Notes: generated by a model from the sequence alone, not told the origin. Positions 9,689 to 20,626 are shown, numbered from the stretch's first letter. The stretch is DNA of 64,000 nucleotides from Nitrosomonas sp. (GCA_028577615.1 JAJSDU010000014.1:1-64000); one strand, 5' to 3'. Made by a program: numbers and translations.

Positions 9689-10672
9689 TTACTTATCGGA
9701 CTCGCTGCTTTCATCGTCACTGTGTTTTTCACCGGAGCCATTCATATCCACAGGCGCAGTGGTTTCTTCAGTCTGTTCCGATTCTTCGATGTGCAGTGAA
9801 GACGCATCGGACTCACCGGCTTCATCACCGGCGGCAGCTTCCTCGGTCGCGCTGGCCGCATCACTGTCGGCAGAAACAGCTGACTCATCCGCCTCATCGA
9901 TTCCGGCAGACTCCAATGCCTCAACCGCATCGGCCGATTCACCGGCATCATTCGCGCTACGTCGCGCGTCTGTGTCTGTTTTTCCGGTTACATTCGATTG
10001 ACTATCCGCACCATATTTGAGCAATCTTTCCGCGGTATAAGGTTCACTGAGCGCATCCGCCTTCATTTGCACGATATTATGATAATTGGTGTTCTTGCTG
10101 AGCGCGTTCACTGCCGCTTCATACGCAAGACGCGCCTCGTCGATTTTTCCGGAGGCAAGCAGCACATCGCCTTTGAGATCGGCGTAAAGTCCGCTGAAAG
10201 CACTGCTATGTCTGGTGTTCAACTGCTGCAACGCCGCCGCGTAATTCTTTTCATCCAGCAAAACAGTCGCCAGCCGCAACCGGGCCAGATCGATCATTTC
10301 GGGTTCCTTGGCGTTCTCCATGACCCACTGCAGATGCGTCTTGGCGCGCTGCAAGTCACCCGCATCGACACTGGCTTTGGCTACAATCAACGCAGCTCTG
10401 GGTGCATATCCGCTAGATGCGTAACCTTCAGTCAGCAAATGCGCGGCATCGGTAATTTTCATAAGGTCTCCGGTCGTTTGCACCTGCTTCAGCAGTGCAT
10501 ACAAATCAGCGGCCTGCTGCGCCTGCTGACGCTGAAAATACTCCCATACCTTCGTACCACCGATTGTTGCGACCGCTACTGCCAGCATGATGGTAATAAT
10601 GGTGCCGTACCGGTTCCACCATGTTTTCAAGGTGTCCAGTTTTTCCTGTTCTTCAAAATCAACTCTTGCCAT
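9689..10672 (-). CDS. yfgM: YfgM-family TPR membrane protein with long acidic tail
   Basis: Homologue of YfgM, an inner-membrane protein that accompanies SecYEG and periplasmic chaperones in E. coli. A short N-terminal cytoplasmic stretch (FEEQEKLDTLKTWWNRYG) leads into one membrane helix at about 24-44. A periplasmic TPR-like region follows to about residue 220, with repeats such as ARLRLATVLLDEKNYAAAL and YADLKGDVLLASGKIDEARLAYEAA. The last 85 or so residues are a low-complexity tail of Glu, Asp, Ser and Ala with no fold I recognise. That makes the protein 327 residues, against roughly 200 for E. coli YfgM. It lies between hisS and bamB, the conserved place for this family. Confidence 0.9.
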   Translation of the reverse strand: MARVDFEEQEKLDTLKTWWNRYGTIITIMLAVAVATIGGTKVWEYFQRQQAQQAADLYALLKQVQTTGDLMKITDAAHLLTEGYASSGYAPRAALIVAKASVDAGDLQRAKTHLQWVMENAKEPEMIDLARLRLATVLLDEKNYAAALQQLNTRHSSAFSGLYADLKGDVLLASGKIDEARLAYEAAVNALSKNTNYHNIVQMKADALSEPYTAERLLKYGADSQSNVTGKTDTDARRSANDAGESADAVEALESAGIDEADESAVSADSDAASATEEAAAGDEAGESDASSLHIEESEQTEETTAPVDMNGSGEKHSDDESSESDK

Positions 10673-10722
10673 TCTGATTTCCTGAAAAAAATATCATCTA
10701 CATGAAAAATTGCCTGAGCCGT

Positions 10723-11982
10723 TTATACCCGAATCAATTCACAAACCGTATTCAAGTCAACTCTGGCCTGGTCGGTAAATTCCCGCAATGATTTAAGCGT
10801 GACCTGCCGCGCCAGTGCCTCATCGTCTCCTATAATCAGTGCATAACGCGCGCCGCTTGCGTCCGCTTTTTTCATTTGCGCTTTGAAACTGCCGCCGCCA
10901 CAGTGCAGGACAACCCGGCAATTCGCATCACGCAGATATTCAGCCACTTGCCAGGCATATTCCGCAGCCTGGACGCCCTGATGCACGATATAAATATCAG
11001 GCGCCGGTTGCGCAATCGTCTTGCCGCATTCATGCATCAACGCCAGCAAACGCTCGACACCCATGGCAAAACCGCAGGCCGGAGCAGGTTTTCCGCCGAT
11101 CTGTTCAATCAGGCCATCGTAGCGCCCGCCCGCGCAGACAGCGCCCTGCGCACCCAGTTTGTCGGTAATCCATTCAAAAACTGTACGATTGTAATAATCG
11201 AGTCCGCGAACCAGACGGGGATTAACTTCAAAAGTGACGCCCCGGGCGCGCAAAATCTGTTGCACTGCTTCGAAATGCAGCCGGGATTCTTCATCCAGGT
11301 CATCAATCAGCCTGGGTGCTTGTTCGATGATGGATTGCATCTGCGGATTCTTGCTGTCCAGAATACGTAGCGGATTGGCGTGCAGCCGTCTGCCGGCTTC
11401 CTCGTCCAGCGCGCCAATATGCTGCTCGAAATATTTGATCAGCCGCGCACGATGCAGTGCCCTGGACTCCGCATTTCCCAATGTACCGATTTCAAGGCGC
11501 AGACCGGTTATGCCAAGCATCTGCCATAACCGGGCACACATGATGATCAGTTCCGCGTCGATATCCGGTCCGGAAAAACCCAGTGCCTCCACTCCCACCT
11601 GATGAAATTGCCGGTAGCGGCCTTTCTGCGGTCGTTCATGCCGAAACATCGGCCCGGAATAATAAAGCCGCTGCGGCCCGCCATACAGCAGATTATGCTC
11701 GATCACCGCGCGAACGCAGGATGCGGTGCCTTCAGGGCGCAATGCCAGATTGTCGTTATTGAGATGGTCTACAAAACAGTACATCTCCTTTTCAACAATA
11801 TCGGTCACTTCGCCGATGGAGCGCACGAACAGATCGCTTTGCTCAACGATAGGTGTGCGGATATTTTGATAACCGTACATCGCCAGCCAGTCCTGCACGG
11901 TTTGTTCGAAAAACTGCCATTGATACGCTTCGCCGGGAAGCGTATCGTTCATCCCGCGAACAGCCTTGATTATTTTAGTCAT
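10723..11982 (-). CDS. hisS: Histidyl-tRNA synthetase
   Basis: Charges tRNA-His. The 419-residue class II synthetase has motif 1 in the [11 protein letters not shown] region, motif 2 ([17 protein letters not shown]), the histidine-binding [15 protein letters not shown], and motif 3 ([10 protein letters not shown]). A C-terminal anticodon-binding domain follows. Its ATG shares one base with the ispG stop (TGATG), so its translation is probably coupled to ispG. Confidence 0.97.
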   Translation of the reverse strand: MTKIIKAVRGMNDTLPGEAYQWQFFEQTVQDWLAMYGYQNIRTPIVEQSDLFVRSIGEVTDIVEKEMYCFVDHLNNDNLALRPEGTASCVRAVIEHNLLYGGPQRLYYSGPMFRHERPQKGRYRQFHQVGVEALGFSGPDIDAELIIMCARLWQMLGITGLRLEIGTLGNAESRALHRARLIKYFEQHIGALDEEAGRRLHANPLRILDSKNPQMQSIIEQAPRLIDDLDEESRLHFEAVQQILRARGVTFEVNPRLVRGLDYYNRTVFEWITDKLGAQGAVCAGGRYDGLIEQIGGKPAPACGFAMGVERLLALMHECGKTIAQPAPDIYIVHQGVQAAEYAWQVAEYLRDANCRVVLHCGGGSFKAQMKKADASGARYALIIGDDEALARQVTLKSLREFTDQARVDLNTVCELIRV

Positions 11983-13223
11983 CAGCCCGCTTTTCTCGGG
12001 TATTTTTCGCGCACATAATTGTCGACAATCTGCCGGAACTCGCCCGCGATGTTATCGCCTTTCAAGGTTACCGTTTTCTCGCCGTCGACGAAGACCGGCG
12101 CGACCGGGCTCTCGCCCGAACCCGGCAGGCTGATGCCGATATTGGCATGCTTGCTTTCACCCGGGCCATTGACCACGCACCCCATTACGGCCAGTGTCAT
12201 GTTCTCCACGCCGTCATAATGCTCGCGCCATACGATCATTTCCTCACGCACATAAGCCTGTATGCTTTCAGCCAGTTCCTGGAAATAAGTGCTGGTGGTG
12301 CGTCCACATCCGGGACATGCCGCGACCAGTGGAACAAATGCGCGCAAACCCATGGTTTGCAGGATTTCCTGCGCGACAACCACCTCGCGCGAACGCGAGC
12401 CGCCCGGCTCAGGCGTCAGCGAAATCCGTATCGTGTCGCCAATCCCTTCCTGCAGCAGCACCGCCAACGCGGCCGTGGACGCCACAATCCCCTTGGATCC
12501 CATGCCCGCTTCGGTCAATCCCAGATGCAAAGCGTAATCGCAACGCGCAGCCAGTTCACGGTAAACCCGGATCAGATCCTGCACACCGCTGACTTTGCAC
12601 GACAACACGATATGGTCGCGCGGCAATCCGATTTCCTCGGCTTTTGCCGCACTCTCCAGTGCGGATGTGATGAGCGCCTCGCGCATGACATAAGCGGCGT
12701 CCTGCGGTTCACTGGCGCGCGCGTTTTCATCCATGATACGCGCCAGCATTTCCTGATCGAGACTGCCCCAATTGACACCAATGCGGATCGGCTTGTCATA
12801 TTTACATGCCGTTTCAATCAGCGTGGCAAACTGTTCATCCCGTTTCTTGCCTTTGCCGACATTGCCGGGATTGATACGAAACTTGGCGAGCGCCTGCGCG
12901 CATTCCGGATACGCAGTCAACAGTTTATGCCCGTTGAAATGAAAATCGCCAATCAACGGCACATGACATCCCATGTCATCGAGCCGCTGACGGATACCTG
13001 CGACTGCTTTGGCCGCTTCAAGCGAATTGACGGTAATGCGCACCAACTCTGAGCCGGCGCGCGCCAATTGAAAGACCTGTTCAGTGGTCGCAATTTCATC
13101 GGCGGTATCGGTATTGGTCATTGACTGGACGACGACAGGAGCACTCCCGCCAATCCGGACGGAACCGACTTTAACCCCGACAGAAGCACGCCGTAACGAG
13201 GCCGGATTATGTTCAGACATCAT
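11982..13223 (-). CDS. ispG: 4-hydroxy-3-methylbut-2-enyl diphosphate synthase (IspG/GcpE)
   Basis: Catalyses the penultimate step of the MEP isoprenoid pathway, converting the cyclic diphosphate MEcPP to HMBPP with a [4Fe-4S] cluster. The 413-residue protein has the TIM-barrel N-terminus ([11 protein letters not shown]) and the C-terminal cluster domain. Cluster cysteines are visible in ACPGCGRTT and [10 protein letters not shown]. Two adjacent ATG codons (13223 and 13220) are possible starts. Position between rodZ and hisS is conserved in betaproteobacteria and in E. coli. Confidence 0.97.
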   Translation of the reverse strand: MMSEHNPASLRRASVGVKVGSVRIGGSAPVVVQSMTNTDTADEIATTEQVFQLARAGSELVRITVNSLEAAKAVAGIRQRLDDMGCHVPLIGDFHFNGHKLLTAYPECAQALAKFRINPGNVGKGKKRDEQFATLIETACKYDKPIRIGVNWGSLDQEMLARIMDENARASEPQDAAYVMREALITSALESAAKAEEIGLPRDHIVLSCKVSGVQDLIRVYRELAARCDYALHLGLTEAGMGSKGIVASTAALAVLLQEGIGDTIRISLTPEPGGSRSREVVVAQEILQTMGLRAFVPLVAACPGCGRTTSTYFQELAESIQAYVREEMIVWREHYDGVENMTLAVMGCVVNGPGESKHANIGISLPGSGESPVAPVFVDGEKTVTLKGDNIAGEFRQIVDNYVREKYPRKAG

Positions 13224-13286
13224 TTTTCATTATCACTTTCGATATTCCATTATCAAGAAAAGAATTCACACTGAGCAATGCAGATA

Positions 13287-14384
13287 TTATTCAAGCATCA
13301 AGTGCGCGCTGCCTTTGGTTGGATGCGTATAGGGATTGATATCAACCGCCCTGTCATTATAATTCAGTTCGACAGCCGATGCTTTGCCGATCGATACGGA
13401 CAGCGGCCTTTTGCCGCTCACGCGCTGTTGCGTTCCACGGGCATTCTGCTGATCAAAAATGACATCGTCATTACCATCGATTACTTTGATATGCGTATCG
13501 GCCGTAAAGTTAAAAAACAGCGTGCCTACAGTATTCAGGTTCGCCATGGGCAACGGGGTAACCACCGATTCCGATGCGCGTGTGCCGGAATTGAGCCTGG
13601 CCGGCCCGGCAGGATTCGCGGACAATTTCAAAGCAGGCAACGCCAGTTGCAATTCCACCGCAGCCTGACCATCGCTTCGTTGCACGACCCGTTCCTTCTC
13701 GTGGATATTTTCTTCAGCTGCCTGCCATAGCGGTAATTTTTCGTACAGAAAATAACCCACACCCGCCAGAACGATCAGCAGTGCCATGATTCGCAGGAAA
13801 TTACCGCTTCCCTGTTTTTCCCTGGAAGAAGGCGCCATCTCCTGAATCTTAAAAGGTGTTTGTTCAGCATGATTGGCATGGGCCGCATGCGTCGCCGTTG
13901 CCATGAACCCAGGCAGCATGCGCACTGCGGCATTGGCGTCGAGCTGCATCAGACTGGCGTAATTACGCACAAATCCGCGTACAAAGGTACGCCCCGGCAA
14001 TGCATCGAAATCCTCTTTTTCAATCGCCTCAACCTGCTGAACTGAGATGCGTAATTGGCGCGACACTTCTTCAATACTCATTTTTCTGGCTTCGCGCGCT
14101 TGCCGCAGCATACGTCCCACACCTTGAACAAGGCTGGCCGTGTCCAGTATATTTGCATCCTGCGCTTCCGCATCCGTTTTATTTTTCAGGAAATGGCTGA
14201 TTTCAGGTTCATTTTCCGGAAACGTTCTGTTTTCCAGTGATCCGGACGGGTCCGGGGTTGTTGATGAGACACTCGGATCAGGCAGTTCACGTTCAGTCAG
14301 AACAGTATCGTCATGTTCCTGCGTAGAATCCTGATCGGCTTTCCTGCTGTCATTATTATCGGTGTTATCAAAAAGATTACTCAT
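13287..14384 (-). CDS. rodZ: RodZ-family cytoskeletal/helix-turn-helix membrane protein
   Basis: RodZ links the MreB cytoskeleton to the cell-wall elongation machinery. The 365-residue protein starts with a polar, acidic stretch. A Xre-like helix-turn-helix follows at about 90-155 (LRQAREARKMSIEEVSRQL, then DFDALPGRTFVRGFVRNYA). One membrane helix (FLRIMALLIVLAGVGYFLY) is near residue 195. The periplasmic end is a DUF4115-type domain (FTADTHIKVIDGNDDVIFD). It abuts pilF with no gap. The order pilF-rodZ-ispG-hisS matches many proteobacteria. Confidence 0.93.
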   Translation of the reverse strand: MSNLFDNTDNNDSRKADQDSTQEHDDTVLTERELPDPSVSSTTPDPSGSLENRTFPENEPEISHFLKNKTDAEAQDANILDTASLVQGVGRMLRQAREARKMSIEEVSRQLRISVQQVEAIEKEDFDALPGRTFVRGFVRNYASLMQLDANAAVRMLPGFMATATHAAHANHAEQTPFKIQEMAPSSREKQGSGNFLRIMALLIVLAGVGYFLYEKLPLWQAAEENIHEKERVVQRSDGQAAVELQLALPALKLSANPAGPARLNSGTRASESVVTPLPMANLNTVGTLFFNFTADTHIKVIDGNDDVIFDQQNARGTQQRVSGKRPLSVSIGKASAVELNYNDRAVDINPYTHPTKGSAHLMLE

Positions 14385-15176
14385 CTATAATCTACCCTCT
14401 CTTGCGGCCCTGGCTTCTTTTGAATCGGGGAAAAGTTTCTGGAGTTGAAACATATAGCTGTCAACCGCGCGGGGATTGTTCATGGCACGCTCGATGTGTA
14501 TCCCAAGCTCAAGGCTCTTCACGGTCGGGGAATATTTCTGTTTGAATTCAGTCAACCTGGATTGCGCCGCAGCCAGTTGACCCCGTTTGAAATCCATTTC
14601 GATCAATCCGACCAGCGCCGGTCTGTAGCTTGAATGCAGCGTTAACGATTCGCGTAAAAATACAGACGCTTCTGCAAAATTATTCCGCTTAATCTCGCAA
14701 AGTCCCGCATTGGCATAGGCAATGTACCGGGTCTCGTAAAGGGGATCGTTAATAGCCCGCATGAAATGATCAATTGCCTTACCCATCTGATCGGGATGCC
14801 GTTCGCACAGAAACCAGCCGTAATTGTTGTGAATTTCCGGATCATCAGGCGCGAGCCTCAACGCACGCTCAAAACTGGACTGCGCTTTACTGTTTTCATC
14901 AAGCGTCATTTGGATCAATCCAAGCACATTATACGCCGGGGCATAATTGGGATTGGACTTTAAAGCAGCATCAACTTCTTCCAAAGCGACTTTATACTGT
15001 TTCCGGAAGAAATATTCAGATGCCAGTTCGGTATGAATTTTCGCGCTTTTGGCGATACGCGCGGCTTCCTGTTCCGGCGTCAATATGACGCCACTCGGTT
15101 CATGAACGCAACCTGACGCGAAGATAACCAGCAAACAGCACAAACAAAACAAATGGATTTTATTTCGAACGTACAT
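14385..15176 (-). CDS. pilF: Type IV pilus biogenesis lipoprotein PilF/PilW (TPR)
   Basis: PilF is an outer-membrane lipoprotein that helps the PilQ secretin insert and assemble. I use the ATG at 15176 because it gives a proper lipoprotein signal: a hydrophobic stretch followed by the lipobox FASGCVH near residue 22. It also makes a TAATG overlap with rlmN. The 263 residues contain TPR units (ALKSNPNYAPAYNVLGLIQM, ALRLAPDDPEIHNNYGWFLC, LTLHSSYRPALVGLIEMDF). A longer upstream reading runs inside rlmN and would bury the signal peptide. No other pilus genes are in the window. Confidence 0.9.
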   Translation of the reverse strand: MYVRNKIHLFCLCCLLVIFASGCVHEPSGVILTPEQEAARIAKSAKIHTELASEYFFRKQYKVALEEVDAALKSNPNYAPAYNVLGLIQMTLDENSKAQSSFERALRLAPDDPEIHNNYGWFLCERHPDQMGKAIDHFMRAINDPLYETRYIAYANAGLCEIKRNNFAEASVFLRESLTLHSSYRPALVGLIEMDFKRGQLAAAQSRLTEFKQKYSPTVKSLELGIHIERAMNNPRAVDSYMFQLQKLFPDSKEARAAREGRL

Positions 15177-16318
15177 TATCGTGTGGCCTCCATTACATCC
15201 CTGTCCGCACAGGCATTCGCCGTCCGGCGCGTTTTGTCCCGCACCTGTCCGGCAAGTTGTCCGCATGCGGCGGCAATGTCATCGCCTCGCGTTCTGCGGA
15301 CCGTCGTGACCAGACCGGCCTGCATTAAAACATCGCGAAAAATACGGATCGTTTCAGCGGAAGAGCGCTTAAATCCGGAATTCGGAAACGGATTAAACGG
15401 AATCAGATTGAATTTGCAAGGCACATCCCTAACCAGTTCCACCAGTTCGGCAGCGTGTGCGATGCTGTCATTCACGCCATCCAGCATCACATATTCGAAT
15501 GTAATGAAGTCTCTCGGCGCAGCCGACAGGTAACGGCGACATGCCGCCATCAGTTCCCTGAGCGGATATTTTTTGTTGATCGGCACCAGCTCATCCCGCA
15601 GTGCATCATTCGGTGCGTGCAACGACACCGCCAGAGCAACCGGGCAACGTTCGCGCAACCGGTCCAGCGCCGGAATCAACCCCGAAGTACTGACCGTGAC
15701 GCGCCTGCGCGATAATCCATACGCATGGTCATCCAGCATCAGATGCAGCGCCGTCACGACATTTTCAAAATTAGCCAGTGGTTCGCCCATACCCATCATG
15801 ACAACATTCGTCACTCTGCGTTCAGACTGCCGATCCTGCCCGGACGGCAATGTATGCAGAACAGGTGCGTCGCCGCCTTCTCTGAGCATCCTGTTCGCCA
15901 GCCACAGTTGTCCAATAATTTCAGCAACGGTCAGGTTACGATTAAATCCCTGTTTGCCCGTTGAACAAAACGCACAGGCCAGCGCACAACCGACCTGGCT
16001 GGAGACACACAGTGTCCCGCGGTCTGCTTCAGGTATAAACACGCTTTCAATGCCGTTATTATCGCCCACTGAAAGCAGCCATTTACGCGTGCCGTCGGCT
16101 GCGACGTGATCACGCAGCACCCGCGGCAGATCAACCCCGGCATGCTTTGCCAGTTTATCCCGCAAAGCTTTTGACAGATCGCTCATCGCGGAAAAATCAG
16201 CGCTTCCCGACTGATGCATCCACTTCAGTATCTGCTTTGCACGAAAAGGCTTCTCACCCATTTCCATCAGAAAACGGGTAAGTCCTTCCCTGTCATAATC
16301 CAGCAAATTAACCGTCAT
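15176..16318 (-). CDS. rlmN: 23S rRNA/tRNA adenine-C2 methyltransferase RlmN
   Basis: Radical-SAM enzyme that methylates A2503 of 23S rRNA and A37 of some tRNAs. The 380-residue protein carries the CxxxCxxC cluster motif as [11 protein letters not shown], the preceding SSQVG segment, [12 protein letters not shown], and the C-terminal cysteine-containing [15 protein letters not shown], which holds the second catalytic cysteine. It is 20 bases downstream of ndk and shares one base with pilF. This is the standard neighbourhood. Confidence 0.97.
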   Translation of the reverse strand: MTVNLLDYDREGLTRFLMEMGEKPFRAKQILKWMHQSGSADFSAMSDLSKALRDKLAKHAGVDLPRVLRDHVAADGTRKWLLSVGDNNGIESVFIPEADRGTLCVSSQVGCALACAFCSTGKQGFNRNLTVAEIIGQLWLANRMLREGGDAPVLHTLPSGQDRQSERRVTNVVMMGMGEPLANFENVVTALHLMLDDHAYGLSRRRVTVSTSGLIPALDRLRERCPVALAVSLHAPNDALRDELVPINKKYPLRELMAACRRYLSAAPRDFITFEYVMLDGVNDSIAHAAELVELVRDVPCKFNLIPFNPFPNSGFKRSSAETIRIFRDVLMQAGLVTTVRRTRGDDIAAACGQLAGQVRDKTRRTANACADRDVMEATR

Positions 16319-16338
16319 ATTCAGAACAAGGCCAAAAA

Positions 16339-16764
16339 TTAGCGTGTGTAAATTTCCAGCGCAGAAAAAAAGCAGGCAATTTCAACGGCAGCGGTTTCAG
16401 GCGCATCGGAACCGTGAACAGCATTGGCGTCGATACTCTCGGCAAAATCAGCACGAATGGTACCTTTCTCGGCTTTTTTCGGATCCGTCGCGCCCATCAA
16501 GTCCCGATTTTTCCGGATGGCGTCTTCACCCTCAAGCACTTGAATCATGACAGGCCCCGAAATCATGAACTCAACCAGATCATTAAAAAAAGGGCGTTCA
16601 CGGTGAATCGCGTAAAACTGTTCCGCCTCGAATCTGGAAAGCTGTTTCATACGCGCGGCAATTATTTTTAATCCATTTGATTCAAAACGGGAATAAATCT
16701 GGCCGATGACATTTTTCGCAACGGCATCAGGTTTGATAATGGATAAGGTTCTTTCAATTGCCAT
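16339..16764 (-). CDS. ndk: Nucleoside-diphosphate kinase
   Basis: Transfers the gamma phosphate of ATP to nucleoside diphosphates through a phosphohistidine. The chosen ATG at 16764 gives the canonical [18 protein letters not shown] start and 141 residues, the normal length. The active-site histidine is in [10 protein letters not shown]. An upstream in-frame extension has no similarity to the family and was left out. It is the first gene of the ndk-to-der group; the 121-base gap before it contains A/T-rich promoter-like sequence. Confidence 0.97.
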   Translation of the reverse strand: MAIERTLSIIKPDAVAKNVIGQIYSRFESNGLKIIAARMKQLSRFEAEQFYAIHRERPFFNDLVEFMISGPVMIQVLEGEDAIRKNRDLMGATDPKKAEKGTIRADFAESIDANAVHGSDAPETAAVEIACFFSALEIYTR

Positions 16765-16885
16765 CAAATAACTCCAATAAATTAGTAAATTAAAAGCACA
16801 TTTTAACAAAAAAAAGAAGCAAATTCCGGAAAACCGGTTTAATTTTTTTCGCAGCTGCCGGATGAATATACCAGGGTGATCCGAT

Positions 16886-18595
16886 CTACTCGGCTTTACG
16901 TCCCGCCGCTGTCATCATCTTTTCAATATGCCTCTCGACGTCCTCCTTGCTGAAGCCGATTTCACTGGCGACGCGGTCGGCGTGGCTGACGCGCGAAATA
17001 CCGTCAATCAGACGATGCGTCGGGCCCTGCGCGACAAACTCAACCTGCAGATAACGGCCCATGCCCTCACTTTGCAAATGTTCACAGAGCTCATGGTTAT
17101 GCGTAACCAGCAGCGTGCTCGCGCCGAGATGATGAAAACCCTTCAGAATGTATTCCGACAAAGTCATTTTTTCTTCAAAAGTAGTGCCTTCGGATAATTC
17201 ATCGAGCACAACCAGACTGCGTGGCGTGGTGTTGAAAAAGATTTCGCGGGTGCGTTTCAGTTCATGGCCGAAACGCCCCATCCCGGCAGCCAGCTGCCCC
17301 GGATCGGGAACCTGATAGTAAAGATGCTCCACCGGCACCAGCTGAGCCGATGTCGCCGGAATGTAACAACCTATCTGCCCAAGCAGCTGAATCTGAACCA
17401 CGGTTTTACAGTATGCGGTTTTTCCGCCGCTGTTCGGTCCGGTGATGATCAACAGCCTGCCGATAGAATCCAGTGTTATATCGTTGGCCACATAATCCGG
17501 TTTTTCGTGAACCAGTAATGGATTTTTGGCATTCACCACAATGAGCAGGTGATGCTGTTCATCCTGCACGCCGGGCAGCACCATGGATTCATTCAACGCC
17601 CGCCGGTAACGGCTGAAAGACATCAACTCATCGAGCATGCCGAGCGCCTCAACGGCCCTGGCGAGATCTGCGCTTTGCCTGAATTGCCTGCGCAGCGGAT
17701 AAATAACCGCGTCGCGGTCAGACGCGCCCATTGCCAGCAGCACAATCGGAAAAACCGGAACCGTTAATACCAGAATACCGTAACCAATGTACGATGCACC
17801 CAGTTCCGGCGCCATGATTTCGAAAAAAAACAGGATTGCGTATACCGCCGCAATAAAGACCAATAACGGTATCCACTTGAAAATGGACGGACGGAAACGG
17901 GGCAATGGCAAGAATCGCGGCTTTTCCGATTTTGTTTTGAATTTATCATTCGCCAGATAAACCGGGCCTTTCATCAATTGATAAATCCGTGATTGTTCAA
18001 AACCCTGTATCGTTTCAACAATATCGCGCAAATACCGGCTTTCCGGCTGCGGCAGTGTTTTGGCGTCCTCGACCATTTCCACCGCGTAGCGCGTGCCTTC
18101 CCGGTATTGATGATAGCCATAGCCGCCAAATTCGAGCCTGCCCGTCCGTTCAGCCGGCACATCCGTCGTTAATCCGCCGGAAAATTCGCCATACAGCAGA
18201 TATTTGAGCGTATGCTCGTATCGCGCTCTTTGTCCAACATAGTTTTCGAACGATTCCCGCAATTGCGCATCGGATTCTATTTCGCGCAGCGCGTCCTGCT
18301 TGTGCCGCAACAGATGAGCGTCAGATAAAGGCCGGGTAAGCGACCGGTACAGGCAGAACCGGCCGATTTCTGTTTTTGTATGATTGATTGTGTCGAATAA
18401 TTTGTCAGCCTCTATGGCTGCAAATGTTTTCGGGTCTATCGCGCCATAGTCCGACTCGGTCAGCCGCAATGCCTCAAACGTAGCAGGCTGATCGCCACTG
18501 GACAGAATGAACGGATAATGTCCTGTCGCCAGAGCCGCATCCCCGGATGCATGTGGGGAGGATTTATTCATGTTTTGGTAATCCGCGTTAATCAT
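16886..18595 (-). CDS. MutS-family ATPase with two membrane helices
   Basis: This is not the mismatch-repair MutS: the 569-residue protein lacks the mismatch-binding and connector domains. It has a MutS-like core/lever region (about 60-220), two hydrophobic segments near 241-263 and 272-295 ([17 protein letters not shown] and [19 protein letters not shown]), and a C-terminal MutS ABC-type ATPase domain. The ATPase shows Walker A GPNSGGKT near residue 395 and a Walker B-type [14 protein letters not shown]. The family is known as MutS-related and its function is unknown to me. The membrane anchoring suggests a role other than post-replicative repair. It is divergent from the adaptor gene at 18675 and co-directional with ndk. 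Confidence 0.85.
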   Translation of the reverse strand: MINADYQNMNKSSPHASGDAALATGHYPFILSSGDQPATFEALRLTESDYGAIDPKTFAAIEADKLFDTINHTKTEIGRFCLYRSLTRPLSDAHLLRHKQDALREIESDAQLRESFENYVGQRARYEHTLKYLLYGEFSGGLTTDVPAERTGRLEFGGYGYHQYREGTRYAVEMVEDAKTLPQPESRYLRDIVETIQGFEQSRIYQLMKGPVYLANDKFKTKSEKPRFLPLPRFRPSIFKWIPLLVFIAAVYAILFFFEIMAPELGASYIGYGILVLTVPVFPIVLLAMGASDRDAVIYPLRRQFRQSADLARAVEALGMLDELMSFSRYRRALNESMVLPGVQDEQHHLLIVVNAKNPLLVHEKPDYVANDITLDSIGRLLIITGPNSGGKTAYCKTVVQIQLLGQIGCYIPATSAQLVPVEHLYYQVPDPGQLAAGMGRFGHELKRTREIFFNTTPRSLVVLDELSEGTTFEEKMTLSEYILKGFHHLGASTLLVTHNHELCEHLQSEGMGRYLQVEFVAQGPTHRLIDGISRVSHADRVASEIGFSKEDVERHIEKMMTAAGRKAE

Positions 18596-18674
18596 TTGTT
18601 TTGAATGTGTACAATACCGTTTTCAGAGAAATAGCAAACCTGCAAAATGTTTTTTACGCCTCCCTTCTTTCGCC

Positions 18675-19838
18675 ATGCAGCAAGCGAATAAATCTTTCCG
18701 GCTCATTGGCCTGGCCGGTTTTCTGGTCCTGAGCGCCGCAGCGGCCTGGTATTTTACCCGCCCCGGCCCGGTCGAAGTGGAATTCAGCGTCATCACGCAT
18801 GGCCGCGTTGAAACGACGGCGGTCAACACGCGCGCGGGCACCATTAAGGCCTGCCAGCGCGCCAGCCTGGCGCCGGCATTTGGCGGTCAGATCACCGGAA
18901 TTCTGGTCAAGGAAGGCGATTACGTTGAAAAAAATCAGATTCTACTTGAATTATGGAATACCGACCTGATTGCACAACGGGAACTCGCCGAGCGCCAGCT
19001 GTCCATGTCGCAGCAACGTGAGCGCGAGGCATGCATTCTCGCCGAAAATGCCTGGCGTGAATCATATCGCACCCAGCAATTGATTGACAAAGGATTCATC
19101 AGTTCGCAGCGCGCTGAGGACGCGGACGCCAATGCACGCGCACGTCAGGCGAACTGCGACGCCGCCCGTTCCGACATCAGGCGCGCGCGGGCGCAGGTCG
19201 ACGTGGCCAAAGCCGGTTTGGAGCGCACGGTACTCAAAGCGCCTTTTTCCGGCATCGTCGCCAAAATAACCGGCGAGATCGGTGAATATGCCACGCCTTC
19301 TCCACCGGGCATTCCCATGCCGCCGGTGATCGATTTGATCGACAACCGCTGTCTTTATGTACTCGCGCCGATGGACGAAGTCGACGCGCCGAAAATCAAA
19401 CTGGGGCAGCCTGCACGCATCACGCTGGACGCCATGCCGGACAAGGTTTTTCACGGCAAAGTCAGACGCATCGCGCCTTATGTCACCGAAATAGAGAAAC
19501 AGGCGAGAACCGTCGACATCGAAGCCGGGTTCGACACCATACCGGAGCACAATCTGCTGGCCGGCTACAGCGCGGATATTGAAGTGATCCTCGACAGCCA
19601 TGATCATGTGCTGCGCATCCCCACCCAGGCCATACGGCAGAACAACCGGGTGTGGCTGATCAATCGAGACAACAGGCTGGTAGAACAGCCGATCGAAACA
19701 GGACTGGCCAACTGGAGCTATACCGAAGTCGTGAGCGGACTGAACGAAGGCGACCGGGTGCTGGTTTCGTTCGATCTGGAAGAAATCAAACCGGGCATGG
19801 CCGTTCATCCGAAAGCGGATGCCTCGACACAGCCATGA
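18675..19838 (+). CDS. MacA/HlyD-type periplasmic adaptor of an efflux pump
   Basis: A 387-residue membrane-fusion protein that would link an inner-membrane ABC transporter to an outer-membrane channel. It begins with a short cytoplasmic stretch and one helix (LIGLAGFLVLSAAAAWYF). A biotinyl-lipoyl-like half (GGQITGILVKEGDYVEKNQ), a coiled-coil hairpin (about 95-175), the second lipoyl half (VLKAPFSGIVAKITGEIG) and a beta-barrel region follow. Its stop overlaps the start of the ATPase gene (ATGA). I could not tell the substrate. The neighbouring ATPase argues for a MacAB-like macrolide or lipid exporter. Confidence 0.88.
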   Translation: MQQANKSFRLIGLAGFLVLSAAAAWYFTRPGPVEVEFSVITHGRVETTAVNTRAGTIKACQRASLAPAFGGQITGILVKEGDYVEKNQILLELWNTDLIAQRELAERQLSMSQQREREACILAENAWRESYRTQQLIDKGFISSQRAEDADANARARQANCDAARSDIRRARAQVDVAKAGLERTVLKAPFSGIVAKITGEIGEYATPSPPGIPMPPVIDLIDNRCLYVLAPMDEVDAPKIKLGQPARITLDAMPDKVFHGKVRRIAPYVTEIEKQARTVDIEAGFDTIPEHNLLAGYSADIEVILDSHDHVLRIPTQAIRQNNRVWLINRDNRLVEQPIETGLANWSYTEVVSGLNEGDRVLVSFDLEEIKPGMAVHPKADASTQP

Positions 19839-20509
19839 TCCACCTGGCGGATATCACGCGAATTTTCCGCATGGGCGATCAGATCATTCACGCGCTGGAT
19901 CATATCGATCTCGCCATCGCTCAGGGAGAATATGTCTCGATCATGGGGCCTTCCGGCTCCGGCAAATCGACCCTGCTGAATGTCATCGGCCTGCTGGACA
20001 GACCCGACAGCGGTTATTATGAACTGGACGGCAAAACGGTCACCGACCTGTCCGAAGCCGAACAGGCCAGGGTGCGCAGGGAAAAAATCGGCTTCGTGTT
20101 TCAGTCATTTCATCTGGTGCCGCGGCTGACAGCCGCCGAAAACATCGAACTGCCCCTTATTCTCGCCGATGTCGAACCCGGTGAACGCAAAACGCGCGTC
20201 GAACAGGCGCTGCAGGCATTCGACCTGTCCGACCGCGCGCAGCACCGCCCGGCGGAACTCTCCGGCGGACAACGACAGCGTGTCGCCATTGCGCGCGCCA
20301 CCATCCTGCACCCCACGGCCATTCTGGCAGACGAACCCACCGGCAACCTCGATCACCGCATCGGCACCGAAGTCATGACCTTGTTGGAAAATCTGCATCA
20401 CTCCGGCACAACCCTGATCATCGTCACCCATGACCGCGAACTCGGCAACCGGGCGCACCGGCAGATCATGATGCGCGACGGCCAAATTCACACGGATAAG
20501 CGCATATGA
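19835..20509 (+). CDS. MacB/LolD-type ABC transporter ATP-binding protein
   Basis: A 224-residue ATPase with Walker [10 protein letters not shown], the Q-loop FQSFHLVP, the signature LSGGQRQR, Walker [12 protein letters not shown] and the switch histidine in VTHD. The start is the ATG at 19835, overlapping the adaptor stop. Longer readings upstream run inside the adaptor gene. In most operons of this type an FtsX-like permease gene follows directly. Here an ATG overlaps the stop (ATGA at 20506) as if a permease began there, but the frame closes after about 39 codons with no membrane segments. Confidence 0.93.
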   Translation: MIHLADITRIFRMGDQIIHALDHIDLAIAQGEYVSIMGPSGSGKSTLLNVIGLLDRPDSGYYELDGKTVTDLSEAEQARVRREKIGFVFQSFHLVPRLTAAENIELPLILADVEPGERKTRVEQALQAFDLSDRAQHRPAELSGGQRQRVAIARATILHPTAILADEPTGNLDHRIGTEVMTLLENLHHSGTTLIIVTHDRELGNRAHRQIMMRDGQIHTDKRI

Positions 20510-20626
20510 CCCGCTTCACCAAAAGTCACCGCGTCACTTCCGGGAAACGGGAAATATACAATGGCCGTAACCTGTCAATCAGCGTGAACCTCGACGCAAT
20601 GCCTATTTCAACAAGAAAGCACTGAC

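Noticed and set aside
20506..20625. Short ORF from ATG 20506 as a permease start
   Set aside because: It opens with MTRF in the right place but closes after 39 codons with no hydrophobic segment, so I treat it as debris rather than a gene.
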